Source of the DNA: Cristatella mucedo | Lineage: Eukaryota > Bryozoa > Phylactolaemata > Cristatellidae | Reading direction: 5' to 3' | DNA length: 64,000 nt | Assembly: GCA_009760855.2 (NCBI GenBank) | Contig: WPIO01000049.1 | Location: 917,001-981,000, forward strand | In this document: piece by piece, positions 53,479 through 64,000 of the stretch | Position numbering within the stretch: position 1 is the stretch's first letter | Layout: every line of letters begins with the position of its first letter | Program-made: the position numbers and the translations under genes | Notes under the pieces: model-generated | Told to the model about the DNA's origin: nothing | The model's input: the letters and a program-made list of their open reading frames with translations, nothing else | Database searches by the model: none

Positions 53479-53846
53479 ACTTTTCCAGCAGATCTCTTCC
53501 TACATCTGTATAAAATCTAGGCATCTTGTTCCAAAGTCGCTCAGACGAGAACGCTCGGCCCCATAGAGAACTTAGCTCAGCTGCTGAGCAGAGCCAGCCG
53601 ATGATGACTGTGATAATGACTGGCCTTTGATGGTGTTTATTTCTGCTAGTACTTATGGTTTTGATTCTTGTTTCTCGCCTCTATTTGTTAATTGAAGACA
53701 GCTGAGCTGTCCTCCTGTCGCAACGTTTGGCGCGTATGCATGTGGTTGCTCACGTGTGCACGGGTGCGCGTGCTAATGTAATTGTCAGTTCGCTTGCATG
53801 TGTACTAAAGCTGTCAAGGAGATTACAACACACCTGCTTACTACAG
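53479..53846 (-). repeat. Inverted repeat, right arm
   Basis: Reverse complement of 52645-52974, starting ACTTTTCCAGCAGATCTC and ending CTGCTTACTACAG, with one approximately 38-bp extra segment at about 53766-53803. Confidence 0.92.
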
Positions 53847-54090
53847 AAAGGACGTGGACCAAGGACGCAGTCGTAGGGCAACCCGTACTTAAGTGGCTCG
53901 TCGACTAAACATTGCCGGTTGACATCGTTACTATGTAGTCTTCTGCTGAGATGGGAACTAAACCACTGCACTGCATGCCAAGTAATGCCACTGAGAGATA
54001 AGAGGCACCCTAGAAGGACACAATATCAAGCGCTGCAAAGAAATCAGTGAAATTAGCAGAGAGACTTTACCTAAGTCTTAACGTGCTTTC

Positions 54091-54310
54091 CAGCCGTCCT
54101 GAGCTGCTACTCCTATGCCACTCGCCACCTCAACTGCTCTCCTGAATCTGCTATGTTTCTCACGTTCTCTTTGTTGCGTGAGATTAAGTCTGCTGGCCAC
54201 CAAATGCTTACCGAAAGCGGCTAAGGCTATGAGTGCGTTATTCAAAACTCTCCTGCGTAAAACCCACATAGTATGTGTGGATTTGTGGAGCAACAAGCGG
54301 AAATGCATAC
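54091..54310 (+). mobile_element. LINE-B 3' end, diverged
   Basis: CAGCCGTCCTGAGCTGCTAC, TCAACTGCTCTCCTGAATCT, ACCGAAAGCGGCTAAGGCTA and GTGGAGCAACAAGCGGAAAT correspond to the LINE-B 3' UTR and tail. Confidence 0.8.
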
Positions 54311-54535
54311 ATTCCTGACAATGTCGTTAGGGAGACTGGATGGAAAATCTACAAGTTCTGCCGGTCTGGTGTAGGCTTGTTAATTAGTTGCGAAACAACA
54401 GCCTTTTTGAAAGGTGCAAGGACAAGATCTAGTACTAAAGACAAATTTATTATTTTTGTTATGCATGACCGCAGAGCATTGTCCTCGGGTTAGTGTCGTC
54501 TGCTCGCCGCCTTATAGCGGGCTTCTCTATGGTGA

Positions 54536-54725
54536 GATAATAATAAGAATAATGAGTTCATTTTTATAGCGCCCTAAGATAACTTAATATTCCTTCTAGC
54601 GCTTCACATATGACTCGGGGTTTGAGCCCACGACCTCGGCTAGACCGTCGGGTCGGGGCCGTGGGTCGGGGTCGTCACATGACCGTCGGGTCGGGGCGAG
54701 AGCACCTGAACCGCTGGGCCAAGAG
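54536..54725 (-). mobile_element. SINE-1 copy with internal duplication
   Basis: ATAATAATAAGAATAATGAG tail, GCGCCCTAAGATAACTTAAT, GCGCTTCACATATGACTCGG, B box GGGTTTGAGCCC. The GACCGTCGGGTCGGGG block occurs twice with an extra piece between (54643-54695). The A box end GAACCGCTGGGCCAAGAG is present. Confidence 0.8.
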
Positions 54726-56403
54726 ACGGCAGCTAGCAGCGTCCTTGCCGAGGACAAACGCTGGAGTGGCGTGCGGCGCGAAAGTGAGGCCGCGCGCGCC
54801 TTTGCGCTTCGGGCCTTTCTGCGCGTGCCGTCAGAAGATACAAGCTGCTTGGCTGCCATGGCGTGACTTCATCTCAGCGCTCGTGCCGCCGAGCGGTTTA
54901 CGGTCACGCATTGGATGCAGAAGGAGAGAAAGCAGAGAGTTTGGCATTTCTTATCGATCCTAGCACAAAAGGCTGGCCATTCATGTAGGCGCCTTTGTAC
55001 AAAAGGCCAGTTTCAATAGGTCTGCCTGCGAACAACCGGCTTATTTCAATGCAACATACATTTTTGGACTAAGAATCGAGAATCGAATATTTAAGCTTGA
55101 CATCAAGAGGGAAAGTAGAGAATGACTAATCAAGAGCGTATGAAAAACTCAGACACCAATTTATTGCGTAAATTCTGTACAGCTGTCACGCGATTTATGC
55201 AATAATAGAATTATACAAATGCGCAATTAATGCAGCGTCACAACCCGATATACATAATATCATTATTATGCGTAAAGCATAGAACAGCGGATATCCATAA
55301 TATCATTATCATGTTTAAGATGGATACTTGATTTATGGAGTGTCAAATGTGCTACCAACCAGAATTGCTTAGAGCAGAAGCTTACTGTTGCTTTTTTATG
55401 GGAATTCCTATGTTTTTTGCAGGCTTCATAAAGAGGTCTACGGGGTACGTGTTTCTGCTTTTTAGCAATGAATTGTACTTTACCCAAGCGATTGGCTCGC
55501 GGTAGAATATACAATGTCTACCTGCCAATACCACGAATGTGATACAAAAATCAAGGAACTATACAAGCACTTCGACTGTGCTTAGCTATATTAACTAAAT
55601 TCTTTATTGAAATGAATTGCATTTTTGCGATTTACTCGTTGGTCGCGTAGAATGTTTCTCGCTCTAAGCAGTTATTTTATTTTATAATGTAGCGACGTAA
55701 GAAATAAACTTAAGACTGAGGAGGAGTGATTTTTCAAATTGAGCATAAGAAGTTTACTCGTCCAAAGGCGATGAGCATTTGGAGCCATTAGAAAATCACG
55801 CGCAATAAGGTGCGTTCTGAGAATTTGCTGAGCATGAAATAGGCCACACTTGTAATTAAAATTCGAGACGCCGCCAAAAAGAGTCACGATTTTCTATAAA
55901 TATTTGCTAAAATGACGCACTTTTCTGAATAAGGAAGGCAGTCTAAAAATATTCTCAAGTGAGACTTCGCTTGCTCTTTCTGCTTCAGGCTGCCGAAGGC
56001 GACATCTTATCTGTCACCGCTGTAAGCCTGCTCAGACGGTAGCACGACGCGCGGCAGTTTCTGCATGTGAAGCAGTTAGATTGCGGATAGATTGAGTGAG
56101 ATAGAGTGAGGGCACAGGTTTCGGAGCCGAAATTTACCCAATAAGTAATGCATACGTAATATGAGCTCTTATTATCATACAATGCTACAAGTTCGGCTCA
56201 TTAATTTAGTGCTCTACTTCTGATTGAGTTAGGGGACAGCTCGGCGTGACAGCAACTTGGTCGCGCTAAAAGGACGAAGCTTGAAACTAGAGATGCGAGC
56301 AAATGGAAGCAGCAGAGCGACAAAGAGATGAGCGATTGGCCCATCCCATCGCCGCAGACGCTACGTCAGGATCACAGGTGCACAGCGTCTGGCTGGGGGC
56401 AAT
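54726..56403. other. Intergenic, no recognised feature
   Basis: GC-rich to about 54960, then AT-rich unique sequence. No exon or repeat is recognised. Confidence 0.4.
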
Positions 56404-56545
56404 TTAATAATAATAATAACAATAATTCACTTGATAAAGCGCCCTCAGAGAACTCATTCTCTCTCTAGGCGCTTTACATTTGTTGTAAAGTGAAATGCAA
56501 TTGAATGGTAAGTAAAATCATGCTTGAAAAACAAACGAGATGAAT
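56404..56545 (-). mobile_element. LINE-A tail and 3' UTR
   Basis: (AAT)n with one interruption, CACTTGATAAAGCGCCCTCA, AGAGAACTCATTCTCTCTCT, AGGCGCTTTACATTTGTTGT. Confidence 0.88.
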
Positions 56546-56874
56546 ACGCTGGTCGCACATCGTCCGAGTGCTGCGGCGTCGTGGCGATTATTGGAGGCAC
56601 TTTGAATGGCTCGTCCTCCTTTCGATCAATCCAAAAAACCGGTCGCCGCACCAAAGTAGCACATGCACTGCCTGCCTGTAACGCGATTTATCGAATAGCA
56701 GCCATTGAAGTGACGTGCTACGGCACGATTTCGACGCAATTTTTTTTCTCACTTTTAGTCTTATGACAAACGGCTGACCACGAATGGCGTGCAGACAGGA
56801 AGAATAAAAAATGAAATGCGTGCGAGCCGTTGGCTTGCATTCACCAAAAGGTCCACCAGCTGCGTCTCGTCAAT

Positions 56875-56975
56875 CGTGCTTACATTGCAGCGAATGCAAA
56901 GCGCCTAGAAAGAGATTGAGTTCTCTGAGGACAACTTATCAAGCGTGTTATTATTATTATTTTTATCATTCTAAT
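56875..56975 (+). mobile_element. LINE-A tail
   Basis: TTACATTGCAGCGAATGCAA, AGCGCCTAGAAAGAGATTGA, GTTCTCTGAGGACAACTTAT and an ATT-repeat end. Confidence 0.85.
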
Positions 56976-57800
56976 TATGTTTACTTTTATAATAATTATT
57001 TTCATGTTATTGTTATTATGCTATTATTGTTATTTTTAATCCCTGAACAATTCGTAGAGCAACTAGTTTGAGTGACGAAATGTGATTAAAGGTTTCTTAA
57101 TAATGGGGAATGGAAGCCTGTTGTGTCAAAAGCTATGTTTATGCGGTGCACAAGCCTAATTGAAGCTGAGAATCGTGTCTCCTTGGCCTGCTGCCTTCGA
57201 GGCGGGCGGAAGTTGCTCTCGAGACTTTGCGTCATGCTTGACGGTCATCAGTTCTGCGCGGCGTCGTTCTGTACGCGCGAGAGCCGCTGTAAGCCGCCGC
57301 GGCCGCCGCGTCCTGGACCCGGCCTGTAATCGCCCCCCCCTCCCGTAGCTGTCGAAGAGACATCTTCACGCTGTGGATGGGGAGTTTGCTATTTAAATGT
57401 AGGGGCGCTCTTCGCTGTTGCCTCGCTCGGCTGCTGTGGGCGCAATTGCACGCGTCGGAGGCGAAGCCATGCCCCCAAGGCTCACGCCGTCACAGGCACG
57501 CGTCACGATTCGGCAAGGACTGTCGTCACTACGATAGCTGCGCTTTCGTGCTGAGGTCTGTGAATGCATAAGCAGCCACACTCCCTCGGTGACAGTGCAT
57601 GCTCGAAGCAACAGGCATTTCTCGCAAGGCCGGGAGCCATCTCAAATCGCGTTGTAAATCGCCAAAGTGCGAACCGATTCACTAGCGCATTGCTTCGTGG
57701 CAGGTCAAAATTGTCCGACCTCGGGTTCTTGCTCTACTAACAGCAGTCAGCGTGCTCGCGTCAGTCCGACTCAGCGCCTTTCGTGAGCTTTAAGAAGCAG
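56976..57800. other. Intergenic, no recognised feature
   Basis: GC-rich in the middle (57180-57560). No exon is recognised. Confidence 0.35.
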
Positions 57801-57984
57801 ACGCTTGAAGCGAGCTAGCAGCGGGCGCCTGACTTGTCAGCAGCTGGTGCGACGGTTTATCTCCGCGGGTTCGAGACGGAAAGCAGAACGGTCGGCCTGG
57901 ACGAAGCCGTCTCTCTAGGCAGCTGCTCACAGCAGCAGCAGCCGTCGGCCCCAAAGCGTCCGCGAACGTTGCGACGGGCCGCAG
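57801..57984 (+). pseudogene. Relic of an alkaline phosphatase exon 4
   Basis: An AAGAAGCAG acceptor-like site precedes a frame that aligns along its length with ALP exon 4 (25526-25703). Shared blocks are the PD-SA-G-T-Y region, GF.T....VGLD..VSLGSCSQQ and SAPK.P...LR.A.VA. The best block is VSLGSCSQQ. Length is 184 nt against 178, and the phase is the same. Breaks are an in-frame TAG at 57816-57818, an extra Leu between the active-site Asp and Ser, and loss of the cysteine equivalent to Cys124. The intact gene's CAG|GTACGT donor is CAG|TTGCTC here. No other exon of this copy was found nearby. If splicing used the AG at 57817-57818 the stop would be avoided, but the donor would still be missing. 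Confidence 0.85.
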
Positions 57985-58700
<716 letters not shown>

Positions 58701-59498
58701 GGGTGAATTTTTCTGAATTACTTGCTCCCCACTTGTTTCCGATGGTACAGCCCGCTTGTCCGACTCCGGTCCTAGAACTGCGCCTTTTAACCAGGCTCGT
58801 TGTCTTGGGAGAGCGCGGTTTCAGTCCAAATGTTGCCGACGTCTTGAAGCCGACTGCAACTGACGTAGACGCGTCCCTGACTTGATTACACGTAGAAGAG
58901 GCTAAAGGCTGCTTGTCTCGGCTCTGGCTCCGCCCAAATGCGAAATCTTTCAGTGCAGCTTTCGCGCACGAAAACTGCAAATTTTACCAATGGCAAGTTG
59001 ACACGCTTTCTCGCGAGTAAACGGAAATTGCCTAGAATTACATGTAGTCCTCATAGGACGGAATGTAGCGTTTTATTGTTAGTAAGTACCTGTAAGTAGC
59101 AGCGGTGACTCGAGCCAACACTGGAAGACTGTTCGTTGAACAAGACTTTGCTCCGCAGGTCCTAGAGTGTGGTGAAGCTCGCTGCTATAGTTGCTGCGTA
59201 ACGGCATCCTAGCAGAGCTCTCTGCATTAACAACATGTGCCATTGAGTGCACCGTCGGTGCGGATCTCTCTTGGAAGTCCCATCTTGAAAGGAAGGGGGA
59301 GCTGGATCCTATAAATCCCTGCCAGGGGATGTGACGGCGACGTCCAGCTGCCTTCGTACGCGGGAAACGTCGCCGTCCCGACGACAGTTCGCATCGCACG
59401 AACTGCTCCGAGCACAAAAAAGTGAAAAGCAAATAGCCGCTTCCGGTGGTCTGGTGGGAACTGGGTCTCGGCTTGGCTCCTGTATTCGACGTCATCGC
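58701..59498. other. Intergenic, no recognised feature
   Basis: No exon or repeat family is recognised. Confidence 0.35.
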
Positions 59499-59565
59499 CA
59501 ACCGCAACATCCTCATTCCTCAACCGCAACATCCTCATTCCTGAACCTCAACATCCTCATTCATT
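59499..59565. repeat. 22-bp tandem repeat, about three units
   Basis: Units of AACCGCAACATCCTCATTCC, with small changes in the last unit, directly before a LINE-A end. Confidence 0.9.
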
Positions 59566-59767
59566 GTGCATGCTGCCACTAACCACACTTGCATGCTAAC
59601 GCTGTGCATGTCACACCTAACCATGTTATTCATGTTGTTTATCAAGCACGATATTCCTCACCGTTCAATCGTGGTTCCCTTTGCAGCAAATGTAAAGCGC
59701 CTAGAAGGAGATTGAGTTCTCTGAGGGCGCTTTATCAAGTGCATTATTATTATTATTATTATTATTA
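59566..59767 (+). mobile_element. LINE-A 3' UTR and tail
   Basis: GCATGCTGCCACTAACCACA, TTTGCAGCAAATGTAAAGCG, AGATTGAGTTCTCTGAGGGC, then about nine ATT units. Well preserved. Confidence 0.93.
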
Positions 59768-60056
59768 AACGTGCCTGAGAGGGCGAAAAAAGCCGAATGA
59801 AAAGCACACTCAGAAGACACTAAGAAGACACACTAAGAAGACACTAAGAAGACCGCCAGACTTTCCGTTGAAACGGTGGCGTGCTAAATTGGCCAGATTG
59901 TGAGCGCTAAGGTACTCGCTATTCTCGGTTCCTGAGCTATAATGGCCTGGAGCAGGATGTGTGCATGCTACTGCATGGTCACGCAGCATAAATGCCGTCG
60001 CCTTGTAATACGTAGCGAGTTGTAGAGCTTACAAACTAAAAAAAACCACAGCGGCC

Positions 60057-60116
60057 AAAAGCCTGCAACTCAACTCAGCTTCAGAAGTTGAGCTGAGTTG
60101 AGTTGAGCAGGCTTTT
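60057..60116. repeat. Imperfect inverted repeat (hairpin)
   Basis: AAAAGCCTGC and AACTCAACTCAGCT in the left arm pair with the right arm with one 2-nt bulge and a short loop around 60081-60090. Confidence 0.88.
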
Positions 60117-60234
60117 CGCCGTACGAGAGCTGCTATGCCTCGAGGCTGCCGCTGGATGCGTGTAGCCCTCACTGTCAAATACACTTCCCTACTTCCCGAT
60201 GGATGCCGACCAGTCTCACGCTAAGGTTAAGGAC

Positions 60235-60335
60235 GCTCGTCCTTACTGCCGTGTTCCGGCTACTGCCGGCGGCGTACCGGCATGCATTGGCACTGCACCT
60301 GCCAGTCGCTTGCCGGCCGCGACGAATCCAAGGCT
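60235..60335 (+). repeat. Dispersed repeat R1, copy 3
   Basis: Contains CGGCATGCATTGGCACTGCA and AGTCGCTTGCCGGCCGCGAC, corresponding to the R1 landmark and its 3' flank. Confidence 0.5.
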
Positions 60336-60574
60336 CAGAGCTTCACCCTTTCGCATTTACCTTTATTCTGTCGTGCTTCGGCACAGACTAGCATCCTTAC
60401 TCGGGGCGCCGCGGTGACTCGCCAATTCCGTCCGCACGCCGAAGCCGCACGCCTCCTTCGTTACGTGGCGCGCACCGCACGACTTTCCCAGCGACGCCGG
60501 AGAGCGGCGGCTCTTTCCGGAAGGCGGCGGTGTGCTGCTTTTGGAAGCGCCTCGGCCCACTGAGAGCTGTTTGT

Positions 60575-60727
60575 AATATAATAATAATATAATTCATTTA
60601 TATAGCGCCCCAGGAGAACTTAATCTCTATTCAGGCGCTTCACATATGCCTCGGGGCTCGAGCCCACGACCTCAGTCAGACCTTGGTCGGGGCGAGCACC
60701 TTAACCGCTAGACCAAACCTGCTCGGC
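60575..60727 (-). mobile_element. SINE-1 copy, near consensus
   Basis: ATAATTCATTTATATAGCGC, AGAACTTAATCTCTATTCAG, CTCGGGGCTCGAGCCCACGA, CCTTGGTCGGGGCGAGCACC, TTAACCGCTAGACCAAACCT, GCTCGGC. This is one of the most complete copies. Confidence 0.93.
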
Positions 60728-60920
60728 AAAATCATTTACAGATACAGGGGTTAGAGCGAACGCAGACTCCTACAGGCATAAATTATGCACCCGAGTTGCC
60801 CCTATTTGGGGCAATCGCAGGCGTCAGCCCGACCGACGTACAATGGTCAGGCCTCGTCCAGGAGACACCGCCGTCATGATCACGGTCGCCCCTGTGCCAG
60901 GCAAGTAAGTAGTAGTAGTT

Positions 60921-61205
60921 TGTAGTTTGATTCGCACAGCAGCGAGCCGGCCGATGCCCAACACCAACAGTTTATTACGACGCGCGGAGGCGAAGGGCGC
61001 ACGGCTCCCTTCGGCCCCTTCTCCCACTCGACTCCCCGCCACCACTCATCCTCTGAGTTGGTGGGAGGACAAAGCCGGCCTGTCCCTAGGCCGCAGCCAC
61101 CAGCTGTTAGTCCCTGGGGCGGTTTAGAGTACTACCAGTCTGCCTGCACTGGCAGTGTGCCGGCGAGCCCAGCGATACAAAGCATGCAGAGAACCACAAA
61201 CCACA
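60921..61205 (-). mobile_element. LTR related to the solo LTR at 44372
   Basis: On the minus strand it begins TGTGGTTTGTGG and ends AACTACA. It shares the order of motifs with the LTR at 44372-44617: GGGAGTCG, then a GAAG.GAG.CGTGC block, AATAAACTG-TGGTGTTG and CATCGGC-GGC. TG/CA ends fit, but no clear target duplication was found. Confidence 0.6.
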
Positions 61206-61479
61206 CTGTTGAACTAAGCCGCTGCGTCAACACTCGTTTCCTTCGTCTCTTAGGACTCCGGCTGGGGCGGAGCGGACGCACTGAGGGTATCGCCTGCGAT
61301 CGGAATGCTGGGCTATCTTATTGGCTCTCTTTGTTTTCTCGAGTGCTGCCCGCTACGATCTTCCGCTGGAGCTCTCGAAATTAAATTACTGCTCCGTGCA
61401 CGTTGTACCCGCCGCCCGCTGCCAAGTAGTTTCAGAGAAGGACCGCGAAGCTGAGGCCAAGAAGACCGAGCGGCCAGCA

Positions 61480-61550
61480 GTCGCGGGAGCCAATGAGCGA
61501 AGCGGTCGCGGGTGGCCAATGTATGACGCAGCAGCCGCGGGTAGCCAATG
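61480..61550 (+). promoter_or_regulatory. Three tandem CCAAT boxes
   Basis: A unit of the form CGCGGG-GCCAATG occurs three times, with CCAAT at 61490-61494, 61516-61520 and 61545-61549. The array lies 125-190 bp before the start codon at 61676, in a CpG-rich region. CCAAT is the binding site of NF-Y. Regular spacing is typical of NF-Y promoters. Confidence 0.6.
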
Positions 61551-61615
61551 AACGAATCCGACCGACTGGCTGACCGGTCCGACTCGTCACGGTCCGCTCG
61601 TAGGAAATCCACTGC

Positions 61616-61650
61616 AGAGAGAGAGAGAGAGAGATAGAGAGAGAGAGAGG
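61616..61650. repeat. (GA)n run in the presumed 5' UTR
   Basis: A short GA run 25 bp before the start codon at 61676. Confidence 0.9.
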
Positions 61651-61675
61651 CGGTGGCGGCCGTCGGTAGCAGAGC

Positions 61676-61775
61676 ATGAAGAAAGCCGGAGCGATCGGCC
61701 TGGCCGCCGCGCTCGTCGTTGGCTTCGCGTGCGGAGGAGCGTCGTCTGCAGCAGCGCAGCCTGCCAATCCTTGGC
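61676..61775 (+). CDS. First exon of a probable second alkaline phosphatase gene
   Basis: The ATG is followed by MKK, a hydrophobic Ala/Gly/Val/Leu core and small residues ending SSAAAQPANPW, a clear signal peptide of about 27 residues. The exon ends TGG C|GTGAGT, identical to ALP exon 1 (9997-10006) in the last codon, phase and donor, and the exon would splice in frame to an ALP exon 2. Without splicing the frame ends at once at TGA/TAG-type stops. The remaining exons would lie beyond 64000, since I find none in 61776-64000. The upstream CCAAT array and CpG richness support a real promoter. A different secreted protein with a similar start remains possible. Confidence 0.6.
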
Positions 61776-62427
61776 GTGAGTAGCTCGCGCGACGGCGTCT
61801 GCGCTGGTCGGAGCGAGCGGCTCTCGCTGTCTCGGGAGCGAAGCCGGCAGCCGCTCGGAGCTGCGAAACGCTGCTAAAGTGCGGTGTCTGCCCGTAACCG
61901 CGAAGGAGAGCGTTCCTGCTGCGAGTGAGCACTCGGCGTCGCGTCGATTTGCGATCGCGATGCTTTTCGCTCGCAAATGGCTTCCGATCGGCAAGCGAGG
62001 GGGCGGGGGTTCGCGCCCGGTGCGAGCTTGGACGCGAAGCCCGCCTCGTGAATTCCTCGCCGCCGCCGCCGCCGCCGTGTGCCTTGCACGGATCGCCCTG
62101 CCTGGGTCGAGCTGCCGACGAGCGACGCTCGCGTTCAAAACGTCCGGCGACGGCGATCTAGGCTGCTGCTATCGCTCAGCATGTCGTTCGCGACGCACGA
62201 GTGACACTGGCTGATCGCCGTCTTGCGCGTTATGACAGGCCGCGGCTATATAGCGACTTCAAACTCTCCACTTAACGCTTATTTTGGCCTGCCCTGCTTC
62301 GGCGTTCTACTCAGGGTGAGCCGTCGTTCGTGTGTAAGCGGACCGGCAACAATTTAAGCGCCATGCCGTGCTGCATTCGAAGACACCGGCCTTTGCTTAA
62401 TCGATAAGAACTCCTCATTCGATGGAA
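61776..62427. other. Start of the presumed intron, no recognised element
   Basis: GC-rich to about 62220, with a (CCG)n run at 62059-62075. No exon is recognised. Confidence 0.4.
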
Positions 62428-62522
62428 TGTAATGTATATACGTTTATAGTTTTGTAAAGCGACGTAAAACAAGTGGGTGTTATAGAGGAGGTTTTTTTTG
62501 TAGCGTACCGAAGGCTTAAGTC
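62428..62522 (-). mobile_element. LINE-B tail fragment, inverted
   Basis: TAATGTATATACGTTTATAG, GTAAAACAAGTGGGTGTTAT and GAGGAGGTTTTTTTTGTAGC resemble the reverse complement of the LINE-B tail, with many changes. It precedes a LINE-B copy on the opposite strand. Confidence 0.55.
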
Positions 62523-62534
62523 ATAGGACACCTT

Positions 62535-63412
62535 AAGCGTGTGGCTGGATTAAAAGGCTTTGCTCTTCTAATAGGTGATGCTATTCTGCGTCCATTGCCA
62601 CGTGATCAAATTTTAGGTATCGTTTTTGACAGCTGCCTACATTTTAAAAGCTTCATTCAGAAGACTGCTTCTACAGCTAGCTATCATGTTCAATCCTTAT
62701 CCAAGATTAGGAGCTGTCTCACATAGTTGCTTGTTAAAAATTTAACTAGCTCCTTAGTTCTGTCTCGGCTTGATTATTGCAATTCCCTATTGGCTGGGCT
62801 ACCAAAGAAAGCTATTAGGCCACTTCAGCTGGCTATGAATATGGCTGCAAGGCTAGTCTTCAAGTCCCAGAGGTTTGAGCACGTGTCTCCTTTGCTAAAA
62901 GAGCTAGGATGGATGCCGGTTGAGCAACGGATACAGAGCAAAGTTCTTACGCTGACCCACAAGGCCCGCCACGGCTTGGCTCCTTCGTACCTAGCTGAAC
63001 TGCTACATCAGTTTCAGCCTCTTCGCACCCTCAGGTCCTGTGTGGACAATAAATGAGCTGTTCCATTCCTCCGCTTAAAGACCATTGGCAACAGAAGCTT
63101 TAGCTCTGCAGGTCTTAGACTGTGGAACTCGCTTCCACAATTCTTACGCAACAGCTACTCTCCTGCTACCGACTATGGCTCATCCTTTTCAGCGGTCCTG
63201 AGCTGCTGCTTCCATGCTACTCACTACCTACACTGCTCTCCTGACTCTGGTATGCTTCCCACTTTCTCTTTGTTGCGTGAGATGAAGTCTGTTGGCTACC
63301 AAATGCGTACTGAAAGCCGCTTAGGCTGTGAGTGCGCTATACAAAACTCTCCTGCGAAACACCCACATGGTCTTTATGACTTCGTGGAGTTACAGACGGA
63401 GATACATTAGCC
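62535..63412 (+). mobile_element. LINE-B, longest copy
   Basis: Coding remnants on the plus strand begin near 62541 (ILGIVFDSCLHFKSFIQKT). They continue after a TAG at 62724-62726 with [60 protein letters not shown] and ALRSCVDNK-type ends, then a stop at 63054-63056, the LWNSLPQFLRN remnant, the 3' UTR and the tail GGAGATACATTA. This is the C-terminal half of an L2/CR1-like ORF2; the RT core is absent and stops make it inactive. Confidence 0.92.
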
Positions 63413-63729
63413 TTTTTCTTTGAGAGGCAATGCAGCAGTATCTTGAATGCATGCATGACCATCACAGTTTCATTTGGCAATGGAAAAAGACTGCTTAAAA
63501 TTGGCTTTACAATCAAAAGGTCGGCGGGCGGTTCCTGTGAACAGGTGATGTGACTCACCATGTTCATGCTTAGGTAATTCTAGGCCATTTATTGTCCACT
63601 CGTGGGCGAGTTGCTCTTTTGTAGCGTTTGGTGACACCCTCTGATGTCTGTTTTTAGATCTCCTTCGCCCTTTATTGTGCATTTATTGCCACCAGGTACT
63701 TTGATAAGGACGATGCATCGGCCGAGGCA
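63413..63729. other. Intronic or intergenic, no recognised feature
   Basis: No exon or repeat is recognised. Confidence 0.4.
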
Positions 63730-63880
63730 GGAGTGCGAAGGCAGTAGGCAGTAGTACCGTACCGGCCTGAGTAAGGGTGCATTCGAAACACACCTCCTGA
63801 GGCCTCCGTAGACATGCAGATTTGTGCCGGAGCGTTGTCCCGTCGGGTGCGTTTCGCTGCTTTGTGCTTCGCTGGGCTCG
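63730..63880 (+). repeat. Dispersed repeat R2, copy 2
   Basis: Matches 5635-5790: ATTCGAAACACACCTCCTGA then GGCCTCCG, GCCGGAGCGTTG, TCGGGTGCGTTTCGCTGC. Class unknown. Confidence 0.5.
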
Positions 63881-64000
63881 TATTCTTGTTAGAGTGCATA
63901 AAACGCGAATAAGTATACTAAATTAGCTTCGCTGCTTCCAAGAGCTTAATTATGCCATGAATTATACCCCAGTTCTTACAAAATGCAGGTCGCGTATAGG

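Overview
The window is animal nuclear DNA. It contains spliced genes with GT-AG introns, CpG- and GC-rich exons in a more AT-rich background, many microsatellites, and a dense load of L2/CR1-like LINEs and tRNA-derived SINEs. I cannot name the species. The intron positions in the main gene match what I recall of vertebrate alkaline phosphatase genes. Parts of its protein (a GKR-type stretch followed by RNLIEEW) look more like invertebrate enzymes. A basal chordate or an invertebrate with GC-rich coding sequence would fit; this is inference.

The main gene is a complete ten-exon alkaline phosphatase (ALP) on the + strand, from the ATG at 9910 to the TAG at 39491. Every exon junction keeps frame, and the spliced coding sequence is 1662 nt (553 residues plus stop). 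It encodes a signal peptide, the catalytic serine, all zinc and magnesium ligands, the conserved cysteines and a hydrophobic C-terminal tail that fits a GPI anchor signal. Nine introns are seen. Eight have GT-AG ends. The last only works as a GC-AG intron.

There are signs of an ALP gene cluster. At 57801-57984 lies a decayed copy of ALP exon 4, with the same phase, an in-frame TAG and no donor site. At 61676-61775 lies a signal-peptide exon that ends in the same TGG C|GTGAGT junction as ALP exon 1, preceded by three tandem CCAAT boxes. It probably starts a second ALP gene that continues beyond the window. At the left edge, 762-912 is the last coding exon of an unrelated, unidentified gene.

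The remaining sequence is mostly introns and intergenic DNA shaped by retrotransposons. LINE-A is an L2/CR1-like family with a YxDD reverse transcriptase and an (ATT)n tail. LINE-B is a second family of the same kind with a TTACA-type tail. SINE-1 is tRNA-derived and shares its 3' hairpin tail with LINE-A. SINE-2 is a second tRNA-like family. There is also a solo LTR with a 5-bp target duplication. Intron 6 holds a 3.2-kb minisatellite of 31-bp units with higher-order organisation. Further structures include a LINE with an internal inversion, a LINE with a nested LINE and an LTR inside it, a long inverted repeat around a (GA)n spacer, and a perfect 18-bp hairpin downstream of the ALP gene.

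Element and repeat borders are judged by eye and are approximate unless a target duplication or motif fixes them.
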